Shown here: one piece after another, positions 36,118-44,588 of the stretch | Position numbering within the stretch: position 1 is the first letter of the stretch | How the letters are laid out: each line of letters opens with the position of its first letter | Source: Gammaproteobacteria bacterium | GTDB lineage: Bacteria > Pseudomonadota > Gammaproteobacteria > Steroidobacterales > Steroidobacteraceae | Length of the DNA: 64,000 bases | Assembly (NCBI GenBank): GCA_028293765.1 | Contig: JAQGOG010000148.1 | Coordinates: 1 to 64,000 of the forward strand | Reading direction: 5' to 3' | Position numbers and translations under genes: made by a program | The notes under the pieces: generated by a model | The model's database searches: none | Seen by the model: only the letters and a program-made list of their open reading frames with translations | Told to the model about the DNA's origin: nothing

Positions 36118-36663
36118 ATGAACTTCTGCAATCAGTGCGGCGCCAAAGTCGAATTTCGCGTTCCCCCGGGCGATCTCGTTGCCCGCCATGTGTGCGACTC
36201 TTGCGGGACGATTCATTATCAGAACCCGCTCCTCGTCGTCGGCTGCGTTCCGGAGCACGAAGGTCGCATTCTCCTGTGCCGCCGGGCCATTGAGCCGCGG
36301 CGCGGTTTCTGGACCGTTCCAGCGGGGTTCATGGAGAACGGCGAAACGTTGCAGCAGGCGGCCGCACGGGAATCGCATGAAGAGGCGCTCGCGGAAGTCG
36401 AGATCGGCTCGCTGCTGACGGTCGTCCACGTCCTGCACGCGCACCAGGTCCACGTGTTCTTCCGTGCCACCTTGCGCACGCCGGACTTCGGTCCCGGACA
36501 GGAAAGCCTCGAGGTCGAGCTGTTCCGCCCGGAAGACATCCCCTGGTCCGACATCGCCTTCCCGAGCACGGACTTCACCTTGAGGCGCTATCTGGAAGAC
36601 CGGGTAGCGGGGCGCGAGCCGCATCACTTCACCGAAGTCGACCGCCGGCTCTCGCGGGGCTAG
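36118..36663 (+). CDS. Nudix hydrolase with N-terminal zinc ribbon
   Basis: 181 residues. The zinc ribbon CNQCG...CDSCG is at residues 4-30. The Nudix box follows as GFMENGETLQQAAARESHEEALAEV, fitting G-x5-E-x7-RE-x2-EE apart from the final residues. The pattern matches the ADP-ribose/NADH pyrophosphatase-like group, which hydrolyses nucleoside diphosphates linked to another moiety. Substrate not determined. It lies divergent from the S41 protease and 106 bases upstream of fdxA. Confidence 0.88.
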   Translation: MNFCNQCGAKVEFRVPPGDLVARHVCDSCGTIHYQNPLLVVGCVPEHEGRILLCRRAIEPRRGFWTVPAGFMENGETLQQAAARESHEEALAEVEIGSLLTVVHVLHAHQVHVFFRATLRTPDFGPGQESLEVELFRPEDIPWSDIAFPSTDFTLRRYLEDRVAGREPHHFTEVDRRLSRG

Positions 36664-36769
36664 CGGCCTTCCGAACGCCGATTCACTCGCCACCTCGGCG
36701 CGTGGCACAATATTCGGCCCGCGCGCCGTGTCACCCTCGGCCGTGCGGCTACTACTCTTAGGAAAATGA

Positions 36770-37093
36770 ATGACTTTCGTCGTCACCGAGAACTGCATCA
36801 AGTGCAAGTACATGGACTGCGTGGAGGTCTGCCCGGTCGACTGCTTCCACGAAGGCCCTAATTTCCTCACCATCGACCCGGACGAGTGCATCGATTGCAC
36901 GCTGTGCGAGCCCGAATGCCCGGCCGAGGCGATCTTCTCCGAGGAAGAACTACCCGCGGGGCAGGAGCACTTCAAGCAGCTCAACGCCGAGCTCGCCAAG
37001 CAGTGGCCGGTGATTACGGAGATGAAGGAAGCGCCCGCCGACGCCAAGGAATGGGACGGCAAGCCGGACAAGCTCAAGCTGCTGGAGCGCTAA
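36770..37093 (+). CDS. fdxA: 7Fe ferredoxin FdxA
   Basis: 107 residues, the standard length. [43 protein letters not shown] (quoted only as landmark C-positions 9, 12, 17, 21 and 40, 43, 46, 50) carries the cysteines of one [3Fe-4S] and one [4Fe-4S] cluster. The usual acidic C-terminal tail ends [13 protein letters not shown]. It is a small soluble electron carrier widespread in Proteobacteria, and its redox partner is unknown. Confidence 0.96.
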   Translation: MTFVVTENCIKCKYMDCVEVCPVDCFHEGPNFLTIDPDECIDCTLCEPECPAEAIFSEEELPAGQEHFKQLNAELAKQWPVITEMKEAPADAKEWDGKPDKLKLLER

Positions 37094-37095
37094 AG

Positions 37096-37109
37096 GGGTC
37101 TGGTCAGAC
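37096..37109. terminator. Short hairpin between convergent fdxA and dsbC
   Basis: GGTCT-GGTC-AGACC can form a 5-base-pair stem two bases after the fdxA stop. On the minus strand the hairpin is followed by CCTTT. With 16 bases to the dsbC stop, it may act weakly in both directions. Confidence 0.35.
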
Positions 37110-37125
37110 CGAGGCTCCCGGGCCG

Positions 37126-37884
37126 CTACTGTCTTTGCTCTTTCCTGAGCTGCTGCGCCAGCATGGCGGGCGGAACGTAGCCGGGCAGCATTTCGCCGCT
37201 CGCCAGGATGATGGCTGGCGTGCCCTGCAGGCCGAAATCCCTGCCGAGAGCGTAATCGCGGGCCACCGGGTTATTGGCGCAGGGCTTGGTATTCAGGTTT
37301 TGGCCCAGCTTGGCGCGCGTGAGCGCCTCATTTCGGTTATCCGAGCACCAGACCTCCTCGGCCTTAGTCCAGGATTCGGTGTTCGGCCCGGAGCGCGGGT
37401 AGAAGAGGTAGCGCACACGGATGCCGAGGCGGTTGTACTCGGCCATCTCGCTATGCAGCTGCCGGCAGTACGCGCAATCGACGTCCGTGAAAACGGTGAT
37501 GGTGTACTTCGGATCCTTGGGCCCGAAGATCAGCATCTCGCTTTCGGGAATCGCACCGATCGCCTTCGTGCGAGTGTCGCGCCGACGCTGTTCCGTGAGG
37601 TTGTCGTTCGCGGCGAGATCATAGAGATCCCCGCTGATTCCGTACTTCCCGTCCGTCGTCACGTAGGCGATTTCAGAGCCCCGCGTGAGCTCGTAGATAC
37701 CCGGAATGGGTGACGCACGGAACTCCTCGGGTCTTGTCCCGGGAATCTTGCTAGCAATCGCCACACGGGGATCGGTCTTGGCCGACATCTGCTGCGCAGG
37801 CGCGGGCGCTGCTTGGGCGGACGCCAGGTACGGAAGCGTAGCGCTCGGCAGGGCCAGCAGCAGTACATAGACTCTAGAGACCAT
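37126..37884 (-). CDS. dsbC: DsbC-family periplasmic thiol:disulfide isomerase
   Basis: 252 residues with a signal peptide (about 1-24, ending YLASAQA). An N-terminal dimerisation domain (IYELTRGSEIAYVTTDGKYGISGDLYDL) leads to the thioredoxin fold with active site CAYC in FTDVDCAYCRQLHSEM and the cis-proline loop QGTPAIIL. The usual DsbC site is CGYC, so the alanine is a mild variant. It repairs wrong disulfides in exported proteins, kept reduced by DsbD. It lies just downstream of xerD on the same strand, a neighbourhood conserved in many Gammaproteobacteria. Confidence 0.92.
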   Translation of the reverse strand: MVSRVYVLLLALPSATLPYLASAQAAPAPAQQMSAKTDPRVAIASKIPGTRPEEFRASPIPGIYELTRGSEIAYVTTDGKYGISGDLYDLAANDNLTEQRRRDTRTKAIGAIPESEMLIFGPKDPKYTITVFTDVDCAYCRQLHSEMAEYNRLGIRVRYLFYPRSGPNTESWTKAEEVWCSDNRNEALTRAKLGQNLNTKPCANNPVARDYALGRDFGLQGTPAIILASGEMLPGYVPPAMLAQQLRKEQRQ

Positions 37885-37964
37885 GAAATCTTCCGCTCAA
37901 GCGCAAGTTGGGATGTAGCGTTTGGACCGACCGCTAGTGTGTAGGTTCACGCACCTTGCTTGGT

Positions 37965-38016
37965 CGGCCGCACCTAGCCGGCCGCGCCTAGCCGGCCGCA
38001 CCTAGCCGGCCGCGCC
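37965..38016. repeat. Alternating 14-base GC-rich tandem repeat
   Basis: The unit CGGCCGCACCTAGC (37965), CGGCCGCGCCTAGC (37979), CGGCCGCACCTAGC (37993) and a partial CGGCCGCGCC (38007-38016) run head to tail. Position 8 alternates A, G, A, G, so the true period may be 28 bases. It lies between the end of xerD and the start of dsbC. No known element was recognised. Confidence 0.85.
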
Positions 38017-38076
38017 AAAAGTCTAGCAGAGCAGCCGTGACAGAACAGCGCGTCAGCTGTCGGCGACCCTATCGCA

Positions 38077-38982
38077 TCACCCTCGCGGATGATGCGTCGA
38101 GTGCAGTTCCTTGAGACGCTCGCGAGCCACGTGCGTGTAGATCTGCGTGGTCGACAGATCGCTGTGTCCGAGCAGCATCTGCACTACGCGCAGATCCGCA
38201 CCGTGATTGAGGAGGTGTGTTGCGAAGGCGTGCCGCAGCGTATGCGGCGAGAGTTCCTCGCCAATGCCAGCCTTGCGCGCATAGCGCTTGATGATGTGCC
38301 AGAACGCCTGGCGCGTCATTCGGTCGCCGCGCCGGGTCGGGAACAGGTAATCCGTCTGGCGCTCGAGCAGAATCTCACTGCGCGAGCCCTGCGCGAAGTC
38401 CTTCAGCCAGCGCATCGCCTCCTCGCCGAGCGGGATGAGCCTCTCGCGGTTGCCCTTGCCGAGTATGCGAATGACACCCGCGTTGGTATTCACCTGGCCG
38501 TGGCGCAGATTCACCAGCTCGGAAACGCGCAGGCCCGTGGCATACAGCACCTCGAGCATCGTGCGATCCCGATTGCCGAGCGGGTCGGTTACGACCGGGG
38601 CGCCGAGCAGGGACTCGACTTCCTCTTCCGTCAACGACTTAGGCAGCGAGCGCCCGATCTTGGGCATCGCGATCTGAGCGGTGGGGTCTTCGCGGATCAC
38701 GCCCTCGCGCATCAGATAGCGGAAAAAACGACGGAAACTGGAAAGCTGCCGCGCGGTCGAACGCGGACGCGCGCCAGCATGGACGCGGTATGCGATGAAA
38801 TCCTGCAGGTCCGCGCGCGTCGTGCGCATGATCGGCACCTGACGCTCAGTGAGCCAACGCGCGAGCGCGGTAAGGTCCGCCCGGTAGGCCGCGAGCGTGT
38901 TGGATGACAGCCCTCGCTCCATCCACACGGCATCGAGAAACCGTGACACGGCCGGGTCGGACGTGTCGGCGTTGGGGGTCAT
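38077..38982 (-). CDS. xerD: Site-specific tyrosine recombinase XerD
   Basis: 301 residues from the ATG at 38982 (MTPNADTSDPAVSRFLDAVWMERGLSSNT); XerD is normally about 298. The core-binding domain (about 10-95) precedes the catalytic domain, which has R in TGLRVSELVNLRHGQ, then HTLRHAFATHLLNHGADLRVVQ and LGHSDLSTTQIYTHV supplying H-x-x-R, H and the tyrosine nucleophile. With XerC and FtsK it resolves chromosome dimers at dif. The xerD-dsbC order marks it as the housekeeping enzyme, not a mobile-element integrase. Confidence 0.94.
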   Translation of the reverse strand: MTPNADTSDPAVSRFLDAVWMERGLSSNTLAAYRADLTALARWLTERQVPIMRTTRADLQDFIAYRVHAGARPRSTARQLSSFRRFFRYLMREGVIREDPTAQIAMPKIGRSLPKSLTEEEVESLLGAPVVTDPLGNRDRTMLEVLYATGLRVSELVNLRHGQVNTNAGVIRILGKGNRERLIPLGEEAMRWLKDFAQGSRSEILLERQTDYLFPTRRGDRMTRQAFWHIIKRYARKAGIGEELSPHTLRHAFATHLLNHGADLRVVQMLLGHSDLSTTQIYTHVARERLKELHSTHHPRG

Positions 38983-39208
38983 GGAAATTGCGGCAGCCTG
39001 GTTGGACAAATCCGGTCTCACTGGAAGCTCGTGCGCGCCGCCCGGCGCGCTCGCTGTGCGAGCCTCAAAGTCCCCGTAAACTAGCTGCCGCAGTATGGTG
39101 AGCAGAGGCGAAAAGCCGACGTGATTGTCATCACATCTGCGCCTTGGCGTTAACATAACGAGAACCAGTTCACATCCCCTGGGACGGCTGTTCGTCGATA
39201 CAAGTGGC

Positions 39209-40039
39209 ATGACATCGGAACCGACTGAAGATTCGCCCTCCGGGAGCAACCCCCTGCTAGCTCCGCTGCGCCTCATCTACGGAATCTACGCGATAGTGCT
39301 ATTCCTGGCGCTCGGCCTGTGCGGCCTCCTGCTGGTGCTGCTGTTGCCCGGCGTGGGCCGGCGCCGCGCGGTCGCGCGCGGGATGTCGCGAGCGTTCCTG
39401 TGGCTCGCCGGCATGCCGCTCACCGTAAAGTCGGCGGAACGGCTTCCGGTGGGTCAGTGCGTGGTGGTCTCGAACCACGCGAGCTACCTCGATGGCGTCG
39501 TCTTCACGGCGGCGCTTCCGGCACGATTCGGCTTCGTTATAAAACGGGAGATGAACGATGTGCCGCTCGCTGGCCTCATGCTACGCAGGCTGGGCTCGCA
39601 TTTCGTGGAGCGGGTCAACCGGAATCGAAGCGGTGCTGACGCACGCCGTGTGCTTCGCGACGCTATCAACGGCAATTCGCTCGTCTTTTTCCCGGAAGGC
39701 ACTTTCAGCCGCACTCCCGGGCTACTGAAGTTCCATACAGGAGCATTCGCCACGGCGGTACGCGCCGGATGCCCGATAGTGCCCGCGGTCGTACGAGGCA
39801 CGCGCGTCGCACTTTCACCCCGAGGCGGTCTTCCGCGTCCCGGACGCATCGAAGTGCAGATCCTGCCGCCGATCTTTCTGCAGCCGGAGTCACCCAGTGA
39901 CGCGGCGATCGACCTTCGCGACCGTGCGCGCCAGGCAATCCTGAGCGAGCTCGGGGAACCCGATCTCACATGTTCCGGCGATACTGCCCTCCCACCTCAT
40001 ACAGCGCATGAGAGATCTGCCCAAGCGAGCAGACCTTGA
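39209..40039 (+). CDS. 1-acyl-sn-glycerol-3-phosphate acyltransferase-like protein (PlsC family)
   Basis: 276 residues from the ATG at 39209; the frame is open to 39125. A hydrophobic segment (about 24-50, IYAIVLFLALGLCGLLLVLLL) anchors it in the inner membrane. The catalytic motif NHASYLD (NHx4D) is near residue 90, followed by VFFPEGTFSRTPGLLKFHTGAF (acyl-acceptor motif) and VPAVVRGT. It acylates lysophosphatidic acid or a related lysophospholipid. The last 74 bases overlap the 3' end of the convergent icmF gene. Confidence 0.9.
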   Translation: MTSEPTEDSPSGSNPLLAPLRLIYGIYAIVLFLALGLCGLLLVLLLPGVGRRRAVARGMSRAFLWLAGMPLTVKSAERLPVGQCVVVSNHASYLDGVVFTAALPARFGFVIKREMNDVPLAGLMLRRLGSHFVERVNRNRSGADARRVLRDAINGNSLVFFPEGTFSRTPGLLKFHTGAFATAVRAGCPIVPAVVRGTRVALSPRGGLPRPGRIEVQILPPIFLQPESPSDAAIDLRDRARQAILSELGEPDLTCSGDTALPPHTAHERSAQASRP

Positions 40040-43000
40040 CGCACTCCATGAGCTCCGAGAAGACATTCCCGCCGCTGGCGGCGGCCTGCTGGAGACGCTT
40101 GAGCGCGGCGGGCGACTTCGCGGCGTTACGGGCCTGAAAGGCACGCACGGCGGCGACCTGATCCTGCTTCTCCTGCTCCGTGGAGCGGATGAGCTCGGCA
40201 CCCTTGTGCTCCTCGGCGGCATCCCCTTTTGACAGGTAGGTGTTGATCCCGACGATCGGCAGGCTGCCGTCGTGCTTCCTCGTCTCGTAGTAGAGCGATT
40301 CTTCCTGGATCTTGCCGCGCTGGTACATGGTCTCCATCGCACCGAGCACGCCGCCGCGCTCGGAGAGCGACTCGAATTCCTTGTACACCGCCTCTTCGAC
40401 CATGTCCGTGAGGTACTCGATCGCGAACGAGCCCTGCCACGGATTCTGATTTTTGTTGAGCCCCAACTCGCGGTTGATGATGAGTTGGATGGCCACCGCG
40501 CGCCGGACACTTTCCTCCGTAGGCGTGGTCAGCGCCTCGTCGTAGGCGTTGGTATGCAGGCTATTGCAGTTGTCGAACAGGGCATAGAGGGCCTGTAACG
40601 TGGTGCGGATATCATTGAAGGATATCTCGCGCGCGTGCAGGCTGCGGCCCGAGGTCTGCACGTGATATTTCAGCATCTGGCTGCGCGGGCCGGCGCGATA
40701 CAGGTCGCGCATGGCGCGGGCCCAGATGCGGCGCGCCACGCGGCCGATCACGGCGTATTCCGGATCCATCCCGTTAGAGAAGAAGAACGACAGGTTGGGC
40801 GCGAAGTCGTCGATCTTCATGCCCCGGGCGAGATAGTACTCAACGATGGTGAAGCCGTTGGAAAGGGTGAACGCGAGCTGGGAAATGGGGTTCGCGCCGG
40901 CCTCCGCGATGTGATAGCCCGAGATGGAGACCGAGTAGAAGTTCCGCACCCGCTGATCGATGAAGTACTGCTGTACGTCGCCCATCATGCGAAGGGCAAA
41001 CTCCGTCGAGAAGATACAGGTGTTCTGCGCCTGGTCTTCCTTGAGGATGTCCGCTTGCACGGTGCCGCGAACCGCCTGCAGCGCTTCCGCCTTGATGCGT
41101 GCGTAAACCTCCGGCTCGACGATCTCGTCCGCGGTGATGCCGAGCAAAGCGAGCCCGGTGCCATCATGGCCCTTCGGTAATTCGCCTTTATAAGTCGGCG
41201 CGGGACAGCCACGCGCAAGCGCACTTTGCTGTAGAGCGTCGATCTTATGCTGCGCCTCGCTCCAGCGTCCCGCGGCTTTCAGATAACGCTCGACCCGCTG
41301 ATCGATGGCGGTATTCATGAACATGGCGAGCAGCATCGGGGCCGGACCATTGATGGTCATGGACACCGACGTCGAAGGCAGGCACAGGTCGAAGCCCGAG
41401 TAGAGCTTCTTCATGTCATCGAGAGTCGCGATCGATACGCCGGAGTTTCCCGTGCGCCCGTAGACGTCGGGTCGCGTGTCCGGATCCTCGCCGTACAGCG
41501 TAGTCGAATCGAATGCCGTCGACAGGCGCGCCGCGCCGTGATCGCCCGCGAGATAGTGGAAACGCCTGTTGGTCCTTTCCGGGGCGCCCTCTCCCGCAAA
41601 CATGCGCGTCGGGTCTTCCGCTTCGCGCCGATAAGGATAGACGCCGCCGGTATAGGGATACGCGCCCGGCAGGTTCTCGGTCAGGATGAAATGCAGGATT
41701 TCGCCCCAGTCGCGAAACTTCGGCACGGCAAGCTTCGGCACGCGCTGGTGCGCGAGACTCTGCGTGTAGTTGTCCCCGGTCACGAGCTGGTCGCGAACCT
41801 TGTACGAATACGTCTCGTCCGTCGCCGACCGCACTCGTGCCGGCCAGGCCTTGAGCTCGCCGACAGCCTCGGCGCCGACCTCGTCCAACGCGCGGTTATA
41901 GGCGGTCCGCAGCTCGCGCTTCGTACCGTCCGCCGCTTCCTCCACGAGGGCGGCTTCGGGGAACCGATCGAGCGGGCCTGGCAACTGCGCATCGCGCAGC
42001 ATCTTGAGAGACTCGAAGAGGCCGAATGCATGGCGCGCCGCGTCGACCTGCTGCTCGATGCGCTCGCGCAGTTGTCTTCCCTGTTGCGCGATCTCGGCAA
42101 GATAGCGTGTACGTGAGCCTGGAATGAGCGGCTCGCGCTTAGTCACCTCCGTGGGGCCGACATCCGCCACCTGCCACGAAGTCGTGCCGATCCGTTTCTC
42201 ACCCAGACTTCCGCAGATCGCCGCGAACAGGCGGTTGACGCCGGGATCGTTGAAGCGGCTCGCGATCGTGGGGAAAACGGGGATCTCGGCGTCAGGGAGC
42301 TTCGCGCTCGCGGGGTGATTGCGCCGCCATTGCTTGCGCACATCGCGCAGACTGTCCTCGGCGCCGCGCTTCTCGCTCTTGTTCAGCACGATGCAGTCGG
42401 CATAGTCGAGCATGTCGATCTTCTCGAGTTGGCTCGCCGCGCCATATTCGCTCGTCATCACGTACAGCGACAGGTCCACGACATCGACGACTTCCGTGTC
42501 CGACTGCCCGATGCCCGCGGTCTCCACAATGATGAGATCGAAGCCGGCCGTCTTATACAACTCGATCACATCTTTCAACACCGCGGACGTCGCGAGATGT
42601 TGCCTTCGGGTCGCCAGCGAGCGCATGAAAATCGTGTCGGCGGACAGACTGTTCATCCGGATGCGGTCGCCAAGAAGCGCGCCCCCGCTGCGGCGACGCG
42701 TGGGATCCATCGCAACGACGGCGATCTGCAGCTCCGGGAACGACCGCACCAGTCGCGACAGGAGCTCGTCCGTGAGGCTCGACTTTCCCGCGCCCCCGGT
42801 ACCGGTGATGCCGATCACGGGCACCTTGTGCCTGGATCGGGCTACAGCGCGGCGAATCTGCTCGGCCGCGGCTTCAGTGTCTGCCGCTCCCTCCAGCACC
42901 GAAATCGCTCGAGCGATGTGACCGTGAGCGCGGGCATTGAGCGGGCCAAACTCGTACTTGGGCTTCGCCGTCCTGCCCAGCCGGATGAAGACGTCGTCGA

Positions 43001-43427
43001 TCATGCCGTTGAGGCCCAGCCGCCGCCCATCCTCCGGGGTATAGATCTTCTCCACCCCATGCCGCTCCAGCGCCTCGATCTCTTCCGGGGAGATTGTGCC
43101 CCCGCCGCCGACGATGACCCGTATATGCTGGTAGCCGCGCTCACGGAGCATGTCCACCATGTAGACGAAGTATTCGTTGTGGCCGCCCTGATAGGAGCTG
43201 ACGGCGATCGCGTCCGCATCCTCCTGGATAGCGGCGCGCACGATGTCGGCCACGCTACGGTTATGGCCCAGATGCACCACTTCCGCGCCATGCGCCTGCA
43301 GCAGGCGCCGGATCATGTTGATGGCGGCGTCATGACCGTCGAACAGGGAGGCGGCGGAAACGAAGCGCAGCGGCGGCTTGGCGGGAAGTTGCTCGAGGGC
43401 CGCGCTGCTCTTGAGGCCGGCATTCAT
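39966..43427 (-). CDS. icmF: Fused acyl-CoA mutase IcmF (isobutyryl-CoA/methylmalonyl-CoA mutase type)
   Basis: 1153 residues in the IcmF order. The B12-binding domain (about 20-155) has LFDGHDAAINM and SSYQGGHNEY. A MeaB-like G-protein domain follows with P-loop GITGTGGAGKSS (206-217). The mutase barrel comes last (TGGVYPYRREAEDPTRMFAGEG; SVSISGYHIAEAGA; ITADEIVEPEVYA). It isomerises isobutyryl-CoA and n-butyryl-CoA, or related branched acyl-CoAs, with adenosylcobalamin, and the built-in GTPase guards the cofactor. The exact substrate cannot be read from sequence here. It is divergent from the TetR gene with two operator-like sites between them. Confidence 0.94.
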   Translation of the reverse strand: MNAGLKSSAALEQLPAKPPLRFVSAASLFDGHDAAINMIRRLLQAHGAEVVHLGHNRSVADIVRAAIQEDADAIAVSSYQGGHNEYFVYMVDMLRERGYQHIRVIVGGGGTISPEEIEALERHGVEKIYTPEDGRRLGLNGMIDDVFIRLGRTAKPKYEFGPLNARAHGHIARAISVLEGAADTEAAAEQIRRAVARSRHKVPVIGITGTGGAGKSSLTDELLSRLVRSFPELQIAVVAMDPTRRRSGGALLGDRIRMNSLSADTIFMRSLATRRQHLATSAVLKDVIELYKTAGFDLIIVETAGIGQSDTEVVDVVDLSLYVMTSEYGAASQLEKIDMLDYADCIVLNKSEKRGAEDSLRDVRKQWRRNHPASAKLPDAEIPVFPTIASRFNDPGVNRLFAAICGSLGEKRIGTTSWQVADVGPTEVTKREPLIPGSRTRYLAEIAQQGRQLRERIEQQVDAARHAFGLFESLKMLRDAQLPGPLDRFPEAALVEEAADGTKRELRTAYNRALDEVGAEAVGELKAWPARVRSATDETYSYKVRDQLVTGDNYTQSLAHQRVPKLAVPKFRDWGEILHFILTENLPGAYPYTGGVYPYRREAEDPTRMFAGEGAPERTNRRFHYLAGDHGAARLSTAFDSTTLYGEDPDTRPDVYGRTGNSGVSIATLDDMKKLYSGFDLCLPSTSVSMTINGPAPMLLAMFMNTAIDQRVERYLKAAGRWSEAQHKIDALQQSALARGCPAPTYKGELPKGHDGTGLALLGITADEIVEPEVYARIKAEALQAVRGTVQADILKEDQAQNTCIFSTEFALRMMGDVQQYFIDQRVRNFYSVSISGYHIAEAGANPISQLAFTLSNGFTIVEYYLARGMKIDDFAPNLSFFFSNGMDPEYAVIGRVARRIWARAMRDLYRAGPRSQMLKYHVQTSGRSLHAREISFNDIRTTLQALYALFDNCNSLHTNAYDEALTTPTEESVRRAVAIQLIINRELGLNKNQNPWQGSFAIEYLTDMVEEAVYKEFESLSERGGVLGAMETMYQRGKIQEESLYYETRKHDGSLPIVGINTYLSKGDAAEEHKGAELIRSTEQEKQDQVAAVRAFQARNAAKSPAALKRLQQAAASGGNVFSELMECVKVCSLGQISHALYEVGGQYRRNM

Positions 43428-43473
43428 GGGGGCTCTCGCTTGCGGTGCGCTGCCCGCCTTGCAGGGCTTGCTT

Positions 43474-43504
43474 TACGCACCAGTAAGATGACTACTCGCC
43501 AGTA
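43474..43504. promoter_or_regulatory. Two tandem TetR-type operators upstream of icmF
   Basis: TACGCACCAGTA (43474-43485) and TACTCGCCAGTA (43493-43504) share TAC-N6-GTA symmetry, differ at 2 of 12 positions, and are each followed by (A/T)GATG. Their spacing is 19 bases. They lie 47-77 bases before the icmF start and 126 bases before the divergent tetR start, where they could block the icmF promoter. Confidence 0.55.
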
Positions 43505-43629
43505 TGATGGATGCGCCCTTTACCGGTCAATGCAGGCTCTTAAGGCGGCATTTCAGGCGGTGTGCATTCCGTCCCGCACTGGCGGCCGCAGACAGTATAC
43601 TTGCCGTTTAGAAGCGTCGAGCGTTTCCC

Positions 43630-44565
43630 ATGGCCAACCGCCGAGCCGCACCGCCCACAGAGGGCAAACATAGCGCACCGCCCGCATCGCCCTGGAGGGC
43701 GAGTCGCGAACGGGTGCGCGAGCGCGAAGTGAAGCGCGAAGCGGTCATACGGGCCGCCGCCCATGCCTTCAACCGCAAGGGTTATCACAACACCTCCCTC
43801 GATGACATTGCCGCCGCGCTCGATGTAACGAAGCCGACTGTCTACTACTACGTTACGAGCAAAGAGCAGCTGCTGTTCGAGTGTTTCGTGGCGGGGGTCG
43901 AGCAGATCCGCACGGCGTTCCGCGCTGTAAAACAGCTGGAAGTGCCGGCACGCGAGCGGCTGAACGGGGTGCTGCGCCACTACGGCGAGGCGGTCGCCTC
44001 CGAGTTCGGCTGGTGCATGGTACGAGCCGAGGAGCAGGACCTGTCGCCGGCCATGAGCAGCCACATCAAGGCGTTGAAGTCGGAAATCGACCAGGGTATC
44101 CGCCGCCTGATCCGCGAGGGCATCCAGGACGGCTCGATTCACCCCTGCGATCCGAAGATGACCGCCTTCGCCCTCGCCGGCGCCCTCAATTGGATCGCCC
44201 ATTGGTATCGTGAGAACCAGTCCATGACCGGCGCCGAAATCGCCGGCGCGTTCGTTACCATATTCGAAAGCGGACTGCGGCCTCGCGAGGGGGGCGTCGC
44301 CGCCCCCGCCCGCGGCGACACGCGTCAGGCTGGCTCCCGCCAGCGGGCGGCGAGCCGGGCGACGCCGCGTCCCACCGCCCCCAGCTCGCCCGAGCCGCGC
44401 CAGGTCGGGTCATCACAGACCCGCCAACGTTCGGCAGTGGCGCGTCCGGGCGCGCCACACCCTACGGCGGCGTCGCGTCAGGCGACTCCGCGTCAGACCA
44501 GACCACGTTCGGCGGCACCGCGCCAAACCGGGGCACGCTCAGCGGCAACACGTGCCGGCCGTTGA
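43630..44565 (+). CDS. TetR family regulator with long basic low-complexity tail
   Basis: 311 residues, about 100 more than usual. The DNA-binding domain is at about 35-85 (VIRAAAHAFNRKGYHNTSLDDIAAALDVTKPTVYYY, in two parts). The ligand domain runs to about residue 215 (IRRLIREGIQDGSIHPCDPK; ALAGALNWIAHWY), a pattern common in regulators of fatty-acid and branched-chain acyl-CoA degradation. From about 217 the protein is Arg/Ala/Pro/Thr/Gln-rich with repeats of the RQT-x-x-RSAA kind and almost no acidic residues. The thiolase gene follows after 23 bases, so the regulator heads the catabolic operon and probably controls both it and icmF. Confidence 0.9.
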   Translation: MANRRAAPPTEGKHSAPPASPWRASRERVREREVKREAVIRAAAHAFNRKGYHNTSLDDIAAALDVTKPTVYYYVTSKEQLLFECFVAGVEQIRTAFRAVKQLEVPARERLNGVLRHYGEAVASEFGWCMVRAEEQDLSPAMSSHIKALKSEIDQGIRRLIREGIQDGSIHPCDPKMTAFALAGALNWIAHWYRENQSMTGAEIAGAFVTIFESGLRPREGGVAAPARGDTRQAGSRQRAASRATPRPTAPSSPEPRQVGSSQTRQRSAVARPGAPHPTAASRQATPRQTRPRSAAPRQTGARSAATRAGR

Positions 44566-44588
44566 GAACAAGTTGAAGAGGTTCAGAC

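Noticed and set aside
38077-38982. Tyrosine recombinase as a sign of an integrated element
   Set aside because: Length, motifs and the adjacent dsbC identify housekeeping XerD; no attachment repeats or phage genes nearby.
42315-43673. A 452-codon open frame antisense to icmF, reaching into the intergenic region
   Set aside because: No recognisable motif, and its length follows from the codon bias of icmF. The intergenic part is better explained by operators.
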